A stretch of DNA of 64,000 bases from Escallonia rubra. Its lineage: Eukaryota; Streptophyta; Magnoliopsida; Escalloniales; Escalloniaceae. This document shows positions 1 to 11,580 of this stretch, in pieces (the first letter of the stretch is position 1; every line of letters starts with the position of its first letter). The DNA lies in NCBI GenBank assembly GCA_033065855.1, contig JAVXUO010001489.1, forward strand, positions 620,001 to 684,000, in the 5' to 3' direction. The position numbers and the translations under genes are program-made. The notes beneath the pieces are model-generated. The model saw nothing but the letters and a program-made list of their open reading frames with translations, was not told where the DNA came from and made no database searches.

Positions 1-952
1 TTGCAGCCCCCCTGCCACGTGCCCGGTTCCCCGTCCTTTTTCCGACGTTTCTCTGCTTTCTTTCATCTCTCTCCCTCATTTTTTCCTCTTTATAAACCCT
101 TCTCCCCGAACCATTTCTTCCACTCCCCATCATCTTTACCAACACACACTTCATACTCCATATCTCACTTACATAATCTCCACAACAATACAAACGAAAA
201 AAATTTACGCTAGAAGATCGGTGGATTTTTCTTGATACAAATTATCAAGTTAAAACAAGTAAGTATTTTAAATTTTCTTATAATTCAATGTTAATTTCAA
301 ATTGTTCTTACCAATGATTTGTTTAAATTGTGTTTAGCTTAAATTGTTCTTACCATAGTCTAAAATTCTTGTTTTTTGAGAGTTTGAAATTAGGGATTGA
401 ACTAGCGTTTATTAGCGAATATTCATTCGAAGTCCAAAAAATAGTCATTTTTTTAGAGCGTCAAAATTTGAATTTTTCACGAATTTATAAAAAATAGCTA
501 GAGCTATATTTTGCAAAAGTGCAAAAAAGATACCCTAGTTATTTTTAAAAGATCTACTGGACTGGAAAGGGGTCAACTGATACGGGGAACCTTGTAACTT
601 CACAGTGTAATTTAAAATATCAAACTAGCGCGATTTCGCGCGAAACTTTTATGAGAACCCTAGGCTGTTGGGAAGTTCCGTTTCCCCGGAATTTGGGCCA
701 TTCCGATGTCGTTAGCTATTTTTTGGCCGAACGGGCTTTTAAGCGCTCGATCCGGACACCGGTTCGGAATTTTTGGGCGAAACTTTTGTAAAATACTTTT
801 TAGATCAAGAATGAATTCATGAAGCTTAAAATAGCATTTCAAAGCACTTTTGAGATTTTCGATGCCATGGGGCATTTCGGTGATTTACCACCCCGATAGG
901 GGTATTTTGCTAATTCTACACTGTTAAATTTTGGCAACGACTATAATTTCCA
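1..952 (+). repeat. Left terminal inverted repeat of the large MULE, cut by the window edge
   Basis: The sequence matches the reverse complement of 10630-11580 with few mismatches; position 1 pairs with 11580. Similarity stops near 952 on the left and 10630 on the right. The outer end is missing because the window begins inside the repeat. The near identity of two arms about 10 kb apart suggests recent mobility or gene conversion. Open frames here are not genes. Confidence 0.9.
545..925 (+). repeat. Subterminal module, left copy 1
   Basis: A module of about 370 bp starts at the sequence CTGGAAAGGGGTCA and ends at a CCCCGATAGGGG stretch. It recurs at 1180-1545 in direct orientation and, inverted, at about 8690-9110, 9285-9560 (partial) and 10660-11030. 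Each copy contains a segment around CGCGATTTCGCG (629-640 here, a perfect 12-bp palindrome), a candidate binding site for the element's own transposase. That role is inferred. Confidence 0.75.
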
Positions 953-1179
953 GAAAGTTAAGTTAAACACCTGAAAGTTGCGGGAAAATATAGCATGACA
1001 AAGTTGCGCGACAATATAGCATGATATTGAACCCCCGGGGGCGTTTCGGTAATTTGCCGTCCATCAGGGGCATTTCGGTAATTTTCCTGTCAATATTTTC
1101 CGAATGGCCTTTAGTTCGGGAATGGGTGTAAGACACCCGAAAATTTATTTTAAAGTTGTTCTAAGATGTTTCCATAGGC

Positions 1180-1545
1180 TGGAAAGGGGTCAGCTGATAC
1201 GGGGAACCTTGTAACTTTGCAATGTAATTTAAAATATCAAGCTAGCGCGATTTCAAGCGAAACTTTTATGAGAACCCTAGGATGTTGGGACGTTTCGTTT
1301 CCCCGGAATTTGTGCCATTCCGATGTTGTTAGCTATTTTTTTGGCCGAACAGGCTTTTAAGCGCTCGATCCGGACACCGGTTCGGAATTTTTGGGCGAAA
1401 CTTTTATAAAATACTTTTTAGATTAAGAATGAATTCATGAAGCTTAAAATAGCATTTCAAAGCACTCTTGAGATTTTCCGATGCCAGGGGCATTTCGGTA
1501 ATTTGCCACCCCGATAGGGGTGTTTTGGTAATTCTACAATGTTAA
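1180..1545 (+). repeat. Subterminal module, left copy 2
   Basis: Direct repeat of the module at 545-925, diverged at scattered bases; its palindrome reads CGATTTCAAGCG and is therefore broken. The following stretch (1546-1796) holds further copies of a 'ggggcatttcggtaattt' type motif and no gene. Confidence 0.7.
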
Positions 1546-1796
1546 GTTTTCCAAATGATTTTTTTGTCCAGGAACCTAAGTAAAACACCTGAAAGGCTGT
1601 TTTGAAGTTGATTTGGGGTTCGGAGTGGGTGATAATGAACCCCCGGGGGCATTTCGGTTATTTGTCGCTCATCGGGGGTATTTTGGTAATTTTCCTGTCA
1701 AAAGTTTCCACACAACTGCAGGAAATAATTTTTATACATATTTTATTTAATTCTATGACTTGTTGAGAATGATATAATTTTTATTTTTTAGATTTC

Positions 1797-4096
1797 AGTA
1801 TAAATATTGATGCAACTGGAGGAAATATTTTTTGTGAAGATTCTGATCCACCTTACTTGGGTCAAGTTCATCAAATACTGGACGAAGTTGAAGCATACTA
1901 TAGAGCATATTCGAAAACGATAGGTTTCGGTATTAGAATTAAGACGACTAGAAAACAAGTCAATACAGATCAAATTTGTGGAAGACTATTTGAGTGTCAT
2001 AGAGGAGCCCCGCATGTACCCCCGGTTGTTCGGATCAGTGACGAAGGGCCATCAAGACAAAGAAGACGGGACACATTTCGGGGTACTGGCTGCAAGGCCC
2101 ATGTGTATGTAGTACACCGAAAAAATGAAAACCATTGGGTTGTGATGGGAGTGGAGTTGAGCCATAACCATCAGTTGATGACCCCTAGTAAGATTAGTCA
2201 AATTCATCAGCACCGAGAAATAAGCGCGGCACACAGAGAACTGATATTTACAATGGCCGAGGCTAAAGTTCAACCTTCTAAAATGATGGGGGTTTTCTCA
2301 AGCTGGGCTGGGAGGTTGACAAGTTGAGCTTCAACGAAGTAGACCTCCGAAATGAACTTCGTGCTCAGAGGAGAGAGTCTTCCTGTAGGAGTGATTCTCA
2401 AGCTACACTTGATATCTTCAGGCGCCTTCAGAGTGAGAATTCTGGCTTTTTCTATAGTCTCCAACTGGATGACGAGAACCGCATTACTAATATATTTTGG
2501 TCGGATGCCCGTTCTAGAGCTGCTTACCAAAATTTTGGCGATGTTGTGACGTTTGACACCACATATCGCACAAATAAGTACTCTATGCCTTTTGCGCCGT
2601 TCACCGGGGTGAACCATCACTATCAGTCAATCTTGTTTGGCTTTGCCCTACTTAGGGATGAGACGGAGGAGTCATTTACGTGGTTATTTGAAACATGGCT
2701 TGAAGCAATGTATCATATTCCTCCAAAGACCATCATCACCGACCAAGATCTGGCAATGAAAAATGCAATCGCTAAGGTCCTTCCAGATACTCACCACGGC
2801 CTGTGCACATGGCACATAAGCAACAAATATCCCGAACGGCTTCACAATGTATATGCAAACCATCCGACATTTAAGAGTGACTTTAATACATGTGTGAAGA
2901 AATCGTTGACGGTAGACGTGTTCGAGGAGAGGTGGGCCAAGTTAATGGATGACTACTATTTGCACAGTCATGAATGGCTGCAAGCGTTGTATGAGATCAG
3001 GACACAGTGGATCGGTGCCTACACCAAAAAGTTTTTTGTAGCCGGAATGACTATGAGCTCGAGGAGCGAATGTATGAATTCATTCTTTGATGGGTACGTA
3101 CGCTCTTCTTCAAGTATAAGAGATTTCGTACTAGAGATGCAGAAAGCCCTTAACAGGCAATTTCACCTTGAGAGAGAAGCCGACGCGGCTACAGTTTACA
3201 GAGAAAGACAAATATTAGTTTTTTCACCTTTGGAGGCTCATGCGGCTCAAGTCTATACCAAGGAAATGTTTAGGCAGTTTCAGGATGAACTACTAAAGTC
3301 GAATCAATATAGCATGACAAAGTTGCGCGAGCTATGCAACATATATCTCAAGGTTTATGCTTTGACAAATATGACGAATTTTGTCAATCCGTGCTCTTCG
3401 TCGGCTCCGAAGAACAGAAGACATTTTACCGTAGCAGTGTGTATGGAGACCGGGGGTGTTAGTTGCAACTGTCAACTGTTTGAGCATAAAGGTATACTCT
3501 GTCGACACGCGTTGAGGTTTTTTAGCGCCAAGAATGCTCGTGAAATCCCTCCAGAGTATATCTTGGATCGGTGGACGAAGGAAGCCAATAGAGTCCACGG
3601 TCACATTCCTTACGTGCCCAATGTTTCAGTCGATTTCGAGCAATCTGAGACGTTGCGATATAATCACCTTTGTAACATCATGCACGGTTTATCAATGGAT
3701 GCAGCGTCAACATTTGATGGGTACAGGTATCAAGTTGAAGCAGCTGCACGGGATAAGGCTAAGCATGCACAGTTTAGGATGGCATTACCAGAAAGCCGGG
3801 ACCCTCGGACGACTCCAGCCGGTAGATTCAATCGAGCTTCACAGCCAGTCATCGACAGCACTAGCCTGCAAGGTGAGGAGGAGGACATTTTTGATCCAAT
3901 TATTTCTCAAACAAAAGGGTAAAAACGAGCAATACGTATGAAGAATCCGATTGAAGAAGCAACGGGTCAGAAAAAATTGCGAAAGTGTGTGTTGTGTAAT
4001 AAGATGACTGACCATGACAAGAGAAATTATTATAAAGTGTTAGGTATCGAACCTGACAATGTGGTCGAGGAGGACGATGATGAGGAAGAGTGTTAG
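1797..4096 (+). pseudogene. FAR1-type MULE transposase, interrupted by one frameshift and one stop
   Basis: Coding sequence seems to begin after an acceptor (tttcag) near 1796; the upstream exon was not found. The FAR1 DNA-binding domain lies at about 1857-2200 (YYRAYSKTIGFGIRIK, then GCKAHVYVVHR and LSHNHQL). The MULE DDE domain follows: first Asp in VVTFDTTYRTN, second in IITDQDLAMKNA, a CTWHI motif, and Glu in SECMNSFFDGYV. The SWIM zinc finger reads CNC...CRH near 3460-3510. Two breaks are visible. The FAR1 part (frame of 1857) runs to a stop at 2325-2327, while the DDE part is in another frame, so a 1-base indel lies near 2287-2312, next to a G run. A TAA at 3920-3922 then interrupts a frame that continues in register to TAG at 4094 with a zinc-knuckle-like tail (CVLCNKMTDHDKRN, final Cys replaced by Tyr). 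FAR1 and FHY3 are domesticated relatives. Likely inactive as it stands. Confidence 0.85.
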
Positions 4097-4199
4097 GATT
4101 AATGTTTCAGTTGTATAAATTGAACTTTTATAATGTTTATATTTGTGATTTGGTTTGTGAAATCTTTAATTTGTGATTTGGTTTGTGGATTATTGATAT

Positions 4200-5325
4200 T
4201 TTTTGAAGGGCCTATTCGGGCACACTTTAGGGCCCAATGCTTAGCTTGCGCAAAAAGTTGTAAATTTTTTTGTCACTTTTTTTTCGCTTATTGCACCTCA
4301 GGCACGCTAGTTAGCCCATTTATATGAATTTCGGCGAAAAACGAGACAAATTATTTTTTGAGTTTTCCTCCGACGCCCCTATTCGCGCACACTTTAGGGC
4401 CCAATTCTTAATTTGCGAAAAAAGTTGTAATTTTTTTTGTCACTTTTTTTTCGCTCATTGCACCTCAGGCACGCTACTTAGCCCATTTATATGAATTTCG
4501 GCGAAAAACGAGACAAATTATTTTCTGGGTTTTCCTATGACGCCCCTATTCGCGCACACTTTATGGTCCAATTCTTAGCTTGCGAAAAAAGTTGTAATTT
4601 TTTTTGTCACTTTTTTTTTTCGCTCATTGCACCTCAGGCACGCTACTTAGCCCATTTCTATGAATTTCGACGAAAAACGAGACAAATTATTTTCTGGGTT
4701 TTCTTACGACGCCCCTATTCGCGCACACTTTAGGGCCCAATTCTTAGCTTGCGAAAAAAGTTGTAATTTTTTTTGTGACTTTTTTTTCGCTAATTGCACC
4801 TCAGACACGCTAGTTAGCCATTTCTTCGAATTTCGGCGAAAAACGAGACAAATTATTTTTTGGGTTTTCCTACGACGCCCCTATTCACGCACACTTTAGG
4901 GCCCAATTCTTAGCTTGCGAAAAAAGTTGTAATTTTTTTTGTCAGTTTTTTCCCGCTCAAAGCACTTCAGGCACGCTAGTTAGCCCATTTCTATGAATTT
5001 CGACGCAAAACGAGACAAATTATTTTTTGAGTTTTCCTACGATACCCCTATTCGCGCACACTTTAGGGCCTAATTCTTAGCTTGCGAAAAATGTTGTAAT
5101 TTTTTTTGTCAGTTTTTTCCCGCTCAAAGCACCTCATGCACGCTACTTAGCCCATTTCTATGAATTTCGGCGAAAAACGAGACACGTAATTTTTTCAAAT
5201 GCGTCATATGAAAGGTATATTCGCGCACATTTTAGCGCCAAATTCATAGCATGTGAAGAATTATGTACATTTCTTTTTTGTGCAGTTTTTTGTAACATCA
5301 TTGCACCTCAGCCACGCTAATTAGG
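4200..5325. repeat. 167-bp tandem repeat array between the two MULE genes
   Basis: The anchor GAATTTCGGCGAAAAACGAG or close variants starts at 4326, 4493, 4662, 4828, 4995 and 5162, giving spacings of 166-169 bp and about 6.5 copies. Each unit also carries a 'ttcgcgcacactttagggcc' segment and a T-rich stretch. The last units are more diverged (one Ulp1-side unit has no TTAGCCCATT block). The array fills the space between the ends of the converging transposase and protease genes and runs into the protease stop codon at 5317. Short frames inside it are by-products. Confidence 0.93.
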
Positions 5326-8106
5326 ATAATGGTTATGAAGGCGTCTAGCTTCATTCCTTTTCAGCTCCCAGGCTATCCTATACCTAAACGTCAAGGCATC
5401 CTTCCTAGTCCACGAGGAGTGTTTGAGCACTTCCAAGCGAGCAATGTAGTCCATGTACTTGAGGATGTAAATCCCGCAATCGTGACCGTTATATTGCTTT
5501 GGTCGGTCCTTTATCATCACGACCGTCCAAGGCTCCCCCGGTGGCCGTTCGCACGCTAGCGAGAGGACAGTAGTCTGCATCCAACAATAAAAACGAGAGT
5601 CAAGCCTATGTAACAAGAAGAATATACTATGAGCCAAGGTCAAAAAATAAAAACTAACCACTAAAGTGATGTACTCGCTGTACATCTGTGCCAGCAGCTG
5701 TCCAGGATCGTCTTCCCTTAGGCTATCGTATATGTGAACCGTTCTGTTCGCTGGATGGAGAACTAATAGGAACCAGTGATTTGCATGATGACAAGGTATC
5801 ATGATAAGGTTCGCATCAGTAGCGCTACATTGATAGTTTGCGTTCATCATGCCTAACACGTTTCCACCTGGTTTCCACTTACCCCTACCGCCCCCTCGCC
5901 TCCTCCATTCTGTGAATTCCCTCACCGTTAATTTCACAAAATGAGTGGGATACATGTTAAGCTTCAAATATTCAGAACGGTTAAAATGTTGCTCTCTAAT
6001 CCGGAGCAGATCTATGTAAGCGTTCATGACAAAATTTGAAATATCTGTCTCCGGCGCCAACGTTCTGATATCCTCATGACCTAGGGATGTCGCAAGAGGA
6101 AAGTCTGTTGAATCGACAGACTCATGCCCGAAGTAGTGCCGGTCGATCCAACCCATCTTGTCCGGCCTCAATGGCTTCGTTGCTTGTCCTTTGTCCGACC
6201 GGATGCTTGGGCGAGAGGCCTGGATTCCTACTTGGGGAACCTGACTCTGGCGCTGAAAGTCGTACGCGTCAGGAGGCAAGTGACTATACGGCTCCCAGAA
6301 TTCATAGCTCTGCGGCCAAGACGCGTCAGAAGGCAAGCGACTAGACGGCTCCCCCAGGCCCTGACTCTGGGGCTGAGAGTTGTACGCGTCAGGCGCTAAG
6401 CTACTAGACGACTCCCCTGGGTAACCCCGGTAACCCCGGTACGCAACACTGAAGTTGTGAAGATCAGTCTTGTACCTCTCAATGGACCTCTTGAGACTGA
6501 CGGGAGCCTGCGCGACAAACCAGTTAAACGACTCCAGCTGCTTGAACACCTCAGTGCCTTGGTCAACCTAAAAAACATGCATAACCGAAATCACTGTCAT
6601 CATTTCAGGCATTGTCGATAAGGTACGTAAATAAATATTGAAACAACACGAGGATGACTTACAATGTTCAATGCCCAGAACTGGTCATAGAAATCACGTG
6701 GCGCATACGATGTCTTCGTCGGCTGGGAAGGGCGATTCACCCTCGGGCGCGTCACCTTGAGAAACCATTGCAGGTACTCCTCAAGACTGGTGCCGTCGTG
6801 CTTGAGCGATACAAGGCTACCATACGTTTCTTGCCAAGTATTCCACTGTTCCACCTCGTCGCTCAATAAATTCAAGGCATCAGGCACCTCGAATTTTGGC
6901 CATCGAACACTCATGTATGGCCGCATGCCTACAGGGGGTTTTGGTATCCCTTGTAGACAGCCGACTTGCTTTATGGCTCGATCGGGCATCTGAAACTCAC
7001 ATATTTCGAAGTGAATAAGCGGCACCCGAACCAAACCTGCCAGCACGTACGATACCGAAAGTTGCCAACAATACTCATCTAACCGGTGCATCACCTTGTC
7101 GTATGGCTGCCACGTCACCTGGGGTGCATCCATCATATCTAGTTCCCCCCAATAGAACTGTAGATGGTGGTGAGGGTTTACCCGTCTCTTCCGGTTGGTC
7201 TCCGGCCCCCAGGCCCACACCCTAGGCCACTCTGCATCGGAATATTCCCGCGGTTGTGGACGTCCCGTGGGTAGCCTCTCGTAAGACCAAACCTGTGAAT
7301 GCAAACATTATATGGAATTAGTAAATAATCATGAATACTTTGACACGTCAAAACAAGAATATAAATGCTCATACCTATAATAGAGTCAGGCAGGCGGCAA
7401 TAGACTTGGCATCCAATCTCGTAGCCTTATGCAGTGCTCGATATAGGTGCGCAAGAACAGCTGAACCCCACGAATACGAGTATACCTCCTCAAGATCCTC
7501 CAAGAACACCATATACTTCGGATGCACCGTATTTTTCGAATGCGTCGGAAGTAATATGGCTCCAATAATATACATAAGAAATGCCTTCGTATACGTCACG
7601 AAATCATGAGGAGTGTATTCATCCGGTAGCACGCCGTACTGCTCTCTCAGCCATTTAAGTTTTATGTCATTAGACGTAAGAGCTTCCCTCGGGATTCCCG
7701 GGAAATACTGCCTAGTCATCTTCGATACGGATGCAGACGTTTTGCTCCAAGTAATGGGTTTGCCGTGACATGGGATTCCAAGTATAAATCTGACGTCCTC
7801 TAATGTAATAGTCATTTCACCAAACCGGAAGTGAAATGAGTTCGTCTCGCCCCTCCATCGTTCAACTAGAGCGGATATAAGGCAATCGTCATGCTGAGAC
7901 AAAATCCCAGGATCGGTGAACATGGCCAAATTTTGACGGTGTAATAGTTGTATTTGTTCCTCGTTCAGTACCCACTCTTCGAGGTGAGTTGTGCTTTGAA
8001 TTGTTTCCAAAACACCCCTATCGACACCGTCAAATACGTTCCTTACGACGTGGTCATCGTCATCGTATAGGATTGATGTATCATGAGGTCCAGGGTTGAA
8101 ATCCAT
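5317..8106 (-). pseudogene. Plant mobile domain fused to C48 (Ulp1-like) cysteine protease, MULE-borne
   Basis: Four exons on the minus strand: 8106-7375, 7292-6663, 6567-5659 and 5574-5317, all with GT/AG introns. The first two exons encode the plant mobile domain (aminotransferase-like PMD; DDCLISALVERWRGETNSFH, ILGIPCHGKP, then VWSYERLPTGRP and the WPRVWAW region). The third is Ser/Pro-rich with YxSQPQSQ/PPDAY repeats and then enters the peptidase. Catalytic residues of the C48 fold are visible: His in HHANHWFLLVL, Asp in HIYDSLRED, and Cys in NGHDCGIYILKYMD, with a Gln-like position in RPKQYN. The codon at the exon 1 end is TAG (7375-7377), where related proteins read LLQVWSYERLP, so a CAG to TAG change is the simplest explanation; otherwise the frame is open. 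PMD-C48 fusions occur in plant MULEs; their role in transposition is not settled. Confidence 0.8.
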
Positions 8107-9560
8107 ATCTCTAAGAACAAAATATAATCGTAAACCAACTTAACGTCCATAATATTTACATTCCAAAAATATAACCGGATCTTAAACCTAGGTTACCAAC
8201 GCGTTAGCAATAGTCATTATCTCATTATTTCAATGTATTAAAACAATTCCTCACTTCCCACCACTCCGAACGCTGAATTACTCTATTTCCCTAAAATTTA
8301 GAGCCAACGTGACAATTTACCAATATACCCCCCGATGGCCGCTACACCACCAACACCACAAAATTGCTTTAAAACCACTTTTTAAAGGTATTTCTATCAA
8401 TTATAGACCAAATATTTCCTCAGGGTATTTTAAGGGGGAAAGTTACCAAGACACCCCCAACTTATGCAAAATACCCCCTGAAGGCCATCGCCCCAACAAA
8501 CATCTCAGAACGGGTGGAAAAATAACACCACAGGGTTTCTTACACCCCTTCCGAAACTAAAAGTAAGTCGGCAAATTTTACAATGTTTAATTACCAAAAT
8601 ACCCCCGCTGAGCGACAAATTACCGAAATGCTCCCGGGGTACTATTAGCACCCTAACACCCCGCAATCAGCTTCAAAACAACATTTCAGGTGTTTTACTT
8701 ACATTTCTGGACTAAGAAGTCCTTTGAAAAACTTTACCAGGAAAATTACCAAAATGCCCCTCTAGGGGTGGCAAATTACCAAAATGCCCCCTGGGTTCAG
8801 AAAAATCTCAAAAGTGCTTTAAAATGCTATGTTAAGTTTCCTGAATTCATCCGTGATCTAAAAAGTATTTTTCGGGATTTTTCGCCCAAAAATCCCGAAC
8901 CGGTGTCCGGATCGAGCGATTAAAAGCCCGTTCGGCCAAAAAAATAGCCAACGGCTTTGGAAGGGCCCGAATTCCTGTGAAATGGAACTTCCCAACATCC
9001 TAGGGTTCTCATAAAAGTTTCGTGTGAAATCGCGCTAGCTTGATATTTTAAATTACACTGCAAAGTTACAAGGTTTCGCGTATCAGTTAACCCCTTTCCA
9101 TTCTTTGGAAAAATCTAAGAATTTTCCCTGATACAGATCTTTTAAAAATAACTAGGGTCTCTTTTTTACACTTTGGCAAAATATAGCTCTAGCTATGTTT
9201 TATAAATACGTGAAAAATTGTCTAATTAGGTTTTCACCTTTAGCGACAATTACGCCCCGCAATCAGCTTCAAAACAACATTTCAGGTGTTTTACTTACAT
9301 TTATGGAATAAAAAGTCCTTTGAAAAACTGTACCGGATAAATTACCAAAACACCCCTCTCGGGGTGGCAAATTACCAAAATGCCCCCTGGCTTCAGAAAA
9401 TCTCAAAAGTGCTTTAAAATGCTATTTTAAGCTTCCTGAAATCATTCTTGATCTCAAAAGTATTTTACAAAAGTTTTGCCTAAAAATCCTGAACCGGTGT
9501 CCAGATCGAGTGCTTAAAAGCCCTTTTGGCGAAAAAAATAGCTAACGGCTTCGAAAGGCA
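8107..9560. repeat. Inner part of the right MULE arm: inverted subterminal modules
   Basis: Holds the upstream flank of the PMD-Ulp1 gene and then reversed copies of the left-arm modules: a copy of the 'accgaaatgctcccggggta' segment near 8615-8650, a full module at about 8690-9110 and a partial one at about 9285-9560. Compared with the left arm this side has an extra module and the G-rich insertion that follows, so the element is asymmetric inside its TIRs. No gene seen. Confidence 0.7.
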
Positions 9561-10612
9561 AGCGTGGGGGCCACGAAGAAAAAAGTGGAAGGCCGCATAG
9601 AACCTCAACTCCTTGCCGTTCTGGGGTGGGGGGCCATGCACGAGAAAGAAGGATATGCAAAAGAAAACAAGAAACCAAAAAAGGATACGAAAAAAAAAAC
9701 AAGAAAAGAAAAAGAAAAAAAAAAGGGAACCGGGTGGGGGCCACGAAAAAAAAGCAAGGACAGAGAACCACCCCCTTGTTGGGGGTGGGGGCCCACGGGA
9801 ACCGGGGGAGAGGAAGGGGGTGGGGCCCACGGTACAGTGAACCGCGGGAGAGGAAGGGGGTGGGGGCCACGGGACAGTGAACCGCAACCCCTTGATGCGA
9901 TTCGGGGGAGAGGAAGGGGATGGGGGCCCACGGGGGTCGGGGGTGGGGGCCATCAAGAAAAAAGTAGTCTCAGAGAGCGGTTCGGGGTGGGGGCCCACGG
10001 GAACCGGGGTGGGGGCCACGGCACAGTGAACCGCAACCCCTTGTTGCGGTTCGGGGGAGAGGAAGGGGGGTGGGGGCCACGGTACAGTGAACCGCAGGCG
10101 AGGAAGAGGGTGGGGGCCACGGTACAGTGAACCGCGGGAGAGAAAGGGGGGTGGGGGCCACGGTACAGTGAACCGCAACCCCTTGTTATGGTTCGGGGGA
10201 GAGGAAGGGGGTGGGGGCCCACGGGGGTGGGGGTAGGGGTGGGGGCCATCAAAAAAAGTAGTCTCGCAAGTTACGGTTCGGGGTGGGGGTGGGGGCCCAC
10301 GGGAACCGGGGGTGGGGGCCACGGCACAGTGAACCGTAACCCCTTGTTGCGGTTCGGGGGAGAGGAAGGGGGTGGGGGCCACGGTACAGTGAACCGCGGG
10401 AGAGGAAGGGGGTGGGGGAAAAAGGTGGGTGGTGGGGCCCACAGGAACCGGGGGTGGGGGATGGGGGCCACGAAGAAAAGGCAACTGCTTGTTGCGGTTC
10501 GGGCTGGGGGGTGGGGGGCCCACGGGAACCGCGGGGTGGGGGGTGGGGGCCACGTAGGAAAGAGAAAAGAAAAAAGGGCAGGGGGTGGGGGGCCACGAAA
10601 AAAAAACCGAAA
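9560..10612 (+). repeat. G-rich minisatellite with hairpin units and G-quadruplex potential
   Basis: About 1 kb with more than 20 occurrences of a GTGGGGGCC(C)ACG core, separated by GGGAGAGGAAGGGG and ACAGTGAACCGC segments. Several units contain a hairpin; the perfect one is at 10028-10052 (GAACCGCAAC, 5-base loop, GTTGCGGTTC), with diverged versions near 9880, 10168 and 10331. The plus strand has dense runs of 3-6 G, suited to G-quadruplexes. It sits between the last inner module and the right TIR and has no counterpart in the left arm. Long Pro-rich frames on the minus strand are a composition effect. The inner start holds a purine-rich (A/G) stretch at about 9660-9725. Confidence 0.9.
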
Positions 10613-10629
10613 GCGCAACACGATTTTAG

Positions 10630-11580
10630 ACTTAATTATAGTCGTTGCAAAAATTTAACAGTGTAGAATTAGCAAAATACCCCTATCGGGGTGGCAAATT
10701 ACCGAAATGCCCCCTGACATCGGAAATCTCAAAAGTGCTTTGAAATGCTATTTTAAGCTTCATAAATTCATTCTTGATCTAAAAAGTATTTTACAAAAGT
10801 TTCGCCCAAAAATTCCGAACCGGTGTCCGGATCGAGCGCTTAAAAGCCCGTTCGGCCAAAAAATAGCTAACGACATCGGAATGGTGCAAATTCCGGGGAA
10901 ACGGAACTTCCCAACAGCCTAGGGTTCTCATAAAAGTTTCGCGCGAAATCGCGTTAGTTTGATATTTTAAATTACACTGCGAAGTTACAAGGTTCCCCGT
11001 ATCAGTTGACCCCTTTCCAGTCCAGTAGATCTTTTAAAAATAACTAGGGTCTCTTTTTTGCACTTTTGCAAAATATAGCTCTAGCTATTTTTATAAATTC
11101 GTGAAAAATTCAAATTTTGACGCCCTAAAAAAATGACTATTTTTTGGACTTCAAATGAATATTCGCTAATAAACGCTAGTTCAATCCCTAATTTCAAACT
11201 CTCAAAAAACAAGAATTTTAGACTATGGTAAGAACAATTTAAGCTAAACACAATTTAAACAAATAATTGGTAAGAACAATTTGAAATTAACATTGAATTA
11301 TAAGAAAATTTAAAATACTTACTTGTTTTAACTTGATAATTTGTATCAAGAAAAATCCACCGATCTTCTAGCGTAAATTTTTTTCGTTTGTATTGTTGTG
11401 GAGATTATGTAAGTGAGATATGGAGTATGAAGTGTGTGTTGGTAAAGATGATGGGGAGTGGAAGAAATGGTTCGGGGAGAAGGGTTTATAAAGAGGAAAA
11501 AATGAGGGAGAGAGATGAAAGAAAGCAGAGAAACGTCGGAAAAAGGACGGGGAACCGGGCACGTGGCAGGGGGGCCGCAA
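10630..11580 (-). repeat. Right terminal inverted repeat of the large MULE
   Basis: Reverse complement of 1-952 with few differences. It contains a further inverted subterminal module (10660-11030) with the palindrome region GCGCGAAATCGCG near 10940-10952. The inverted repeat must extend beyond 11580 toward the true end of the element, but the partner is off the window. Confidence 0.9.

Noticed and set aside
9480..10596. Long Pro-rich open frames (up to about 357 codons) on the minus strand of the G-rich minisatellite
   Set aside because: All frames of such a GGG/CCC array are open; the peptides are composition artefacts without start context or homology.
1..11580. Frames such as the 70-72 codon ones inside the TIR (1-213, 660-875, 10707-10922)
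   Set aside because: They occur in inverted copies of non-coding TIR sequence, with no domain.
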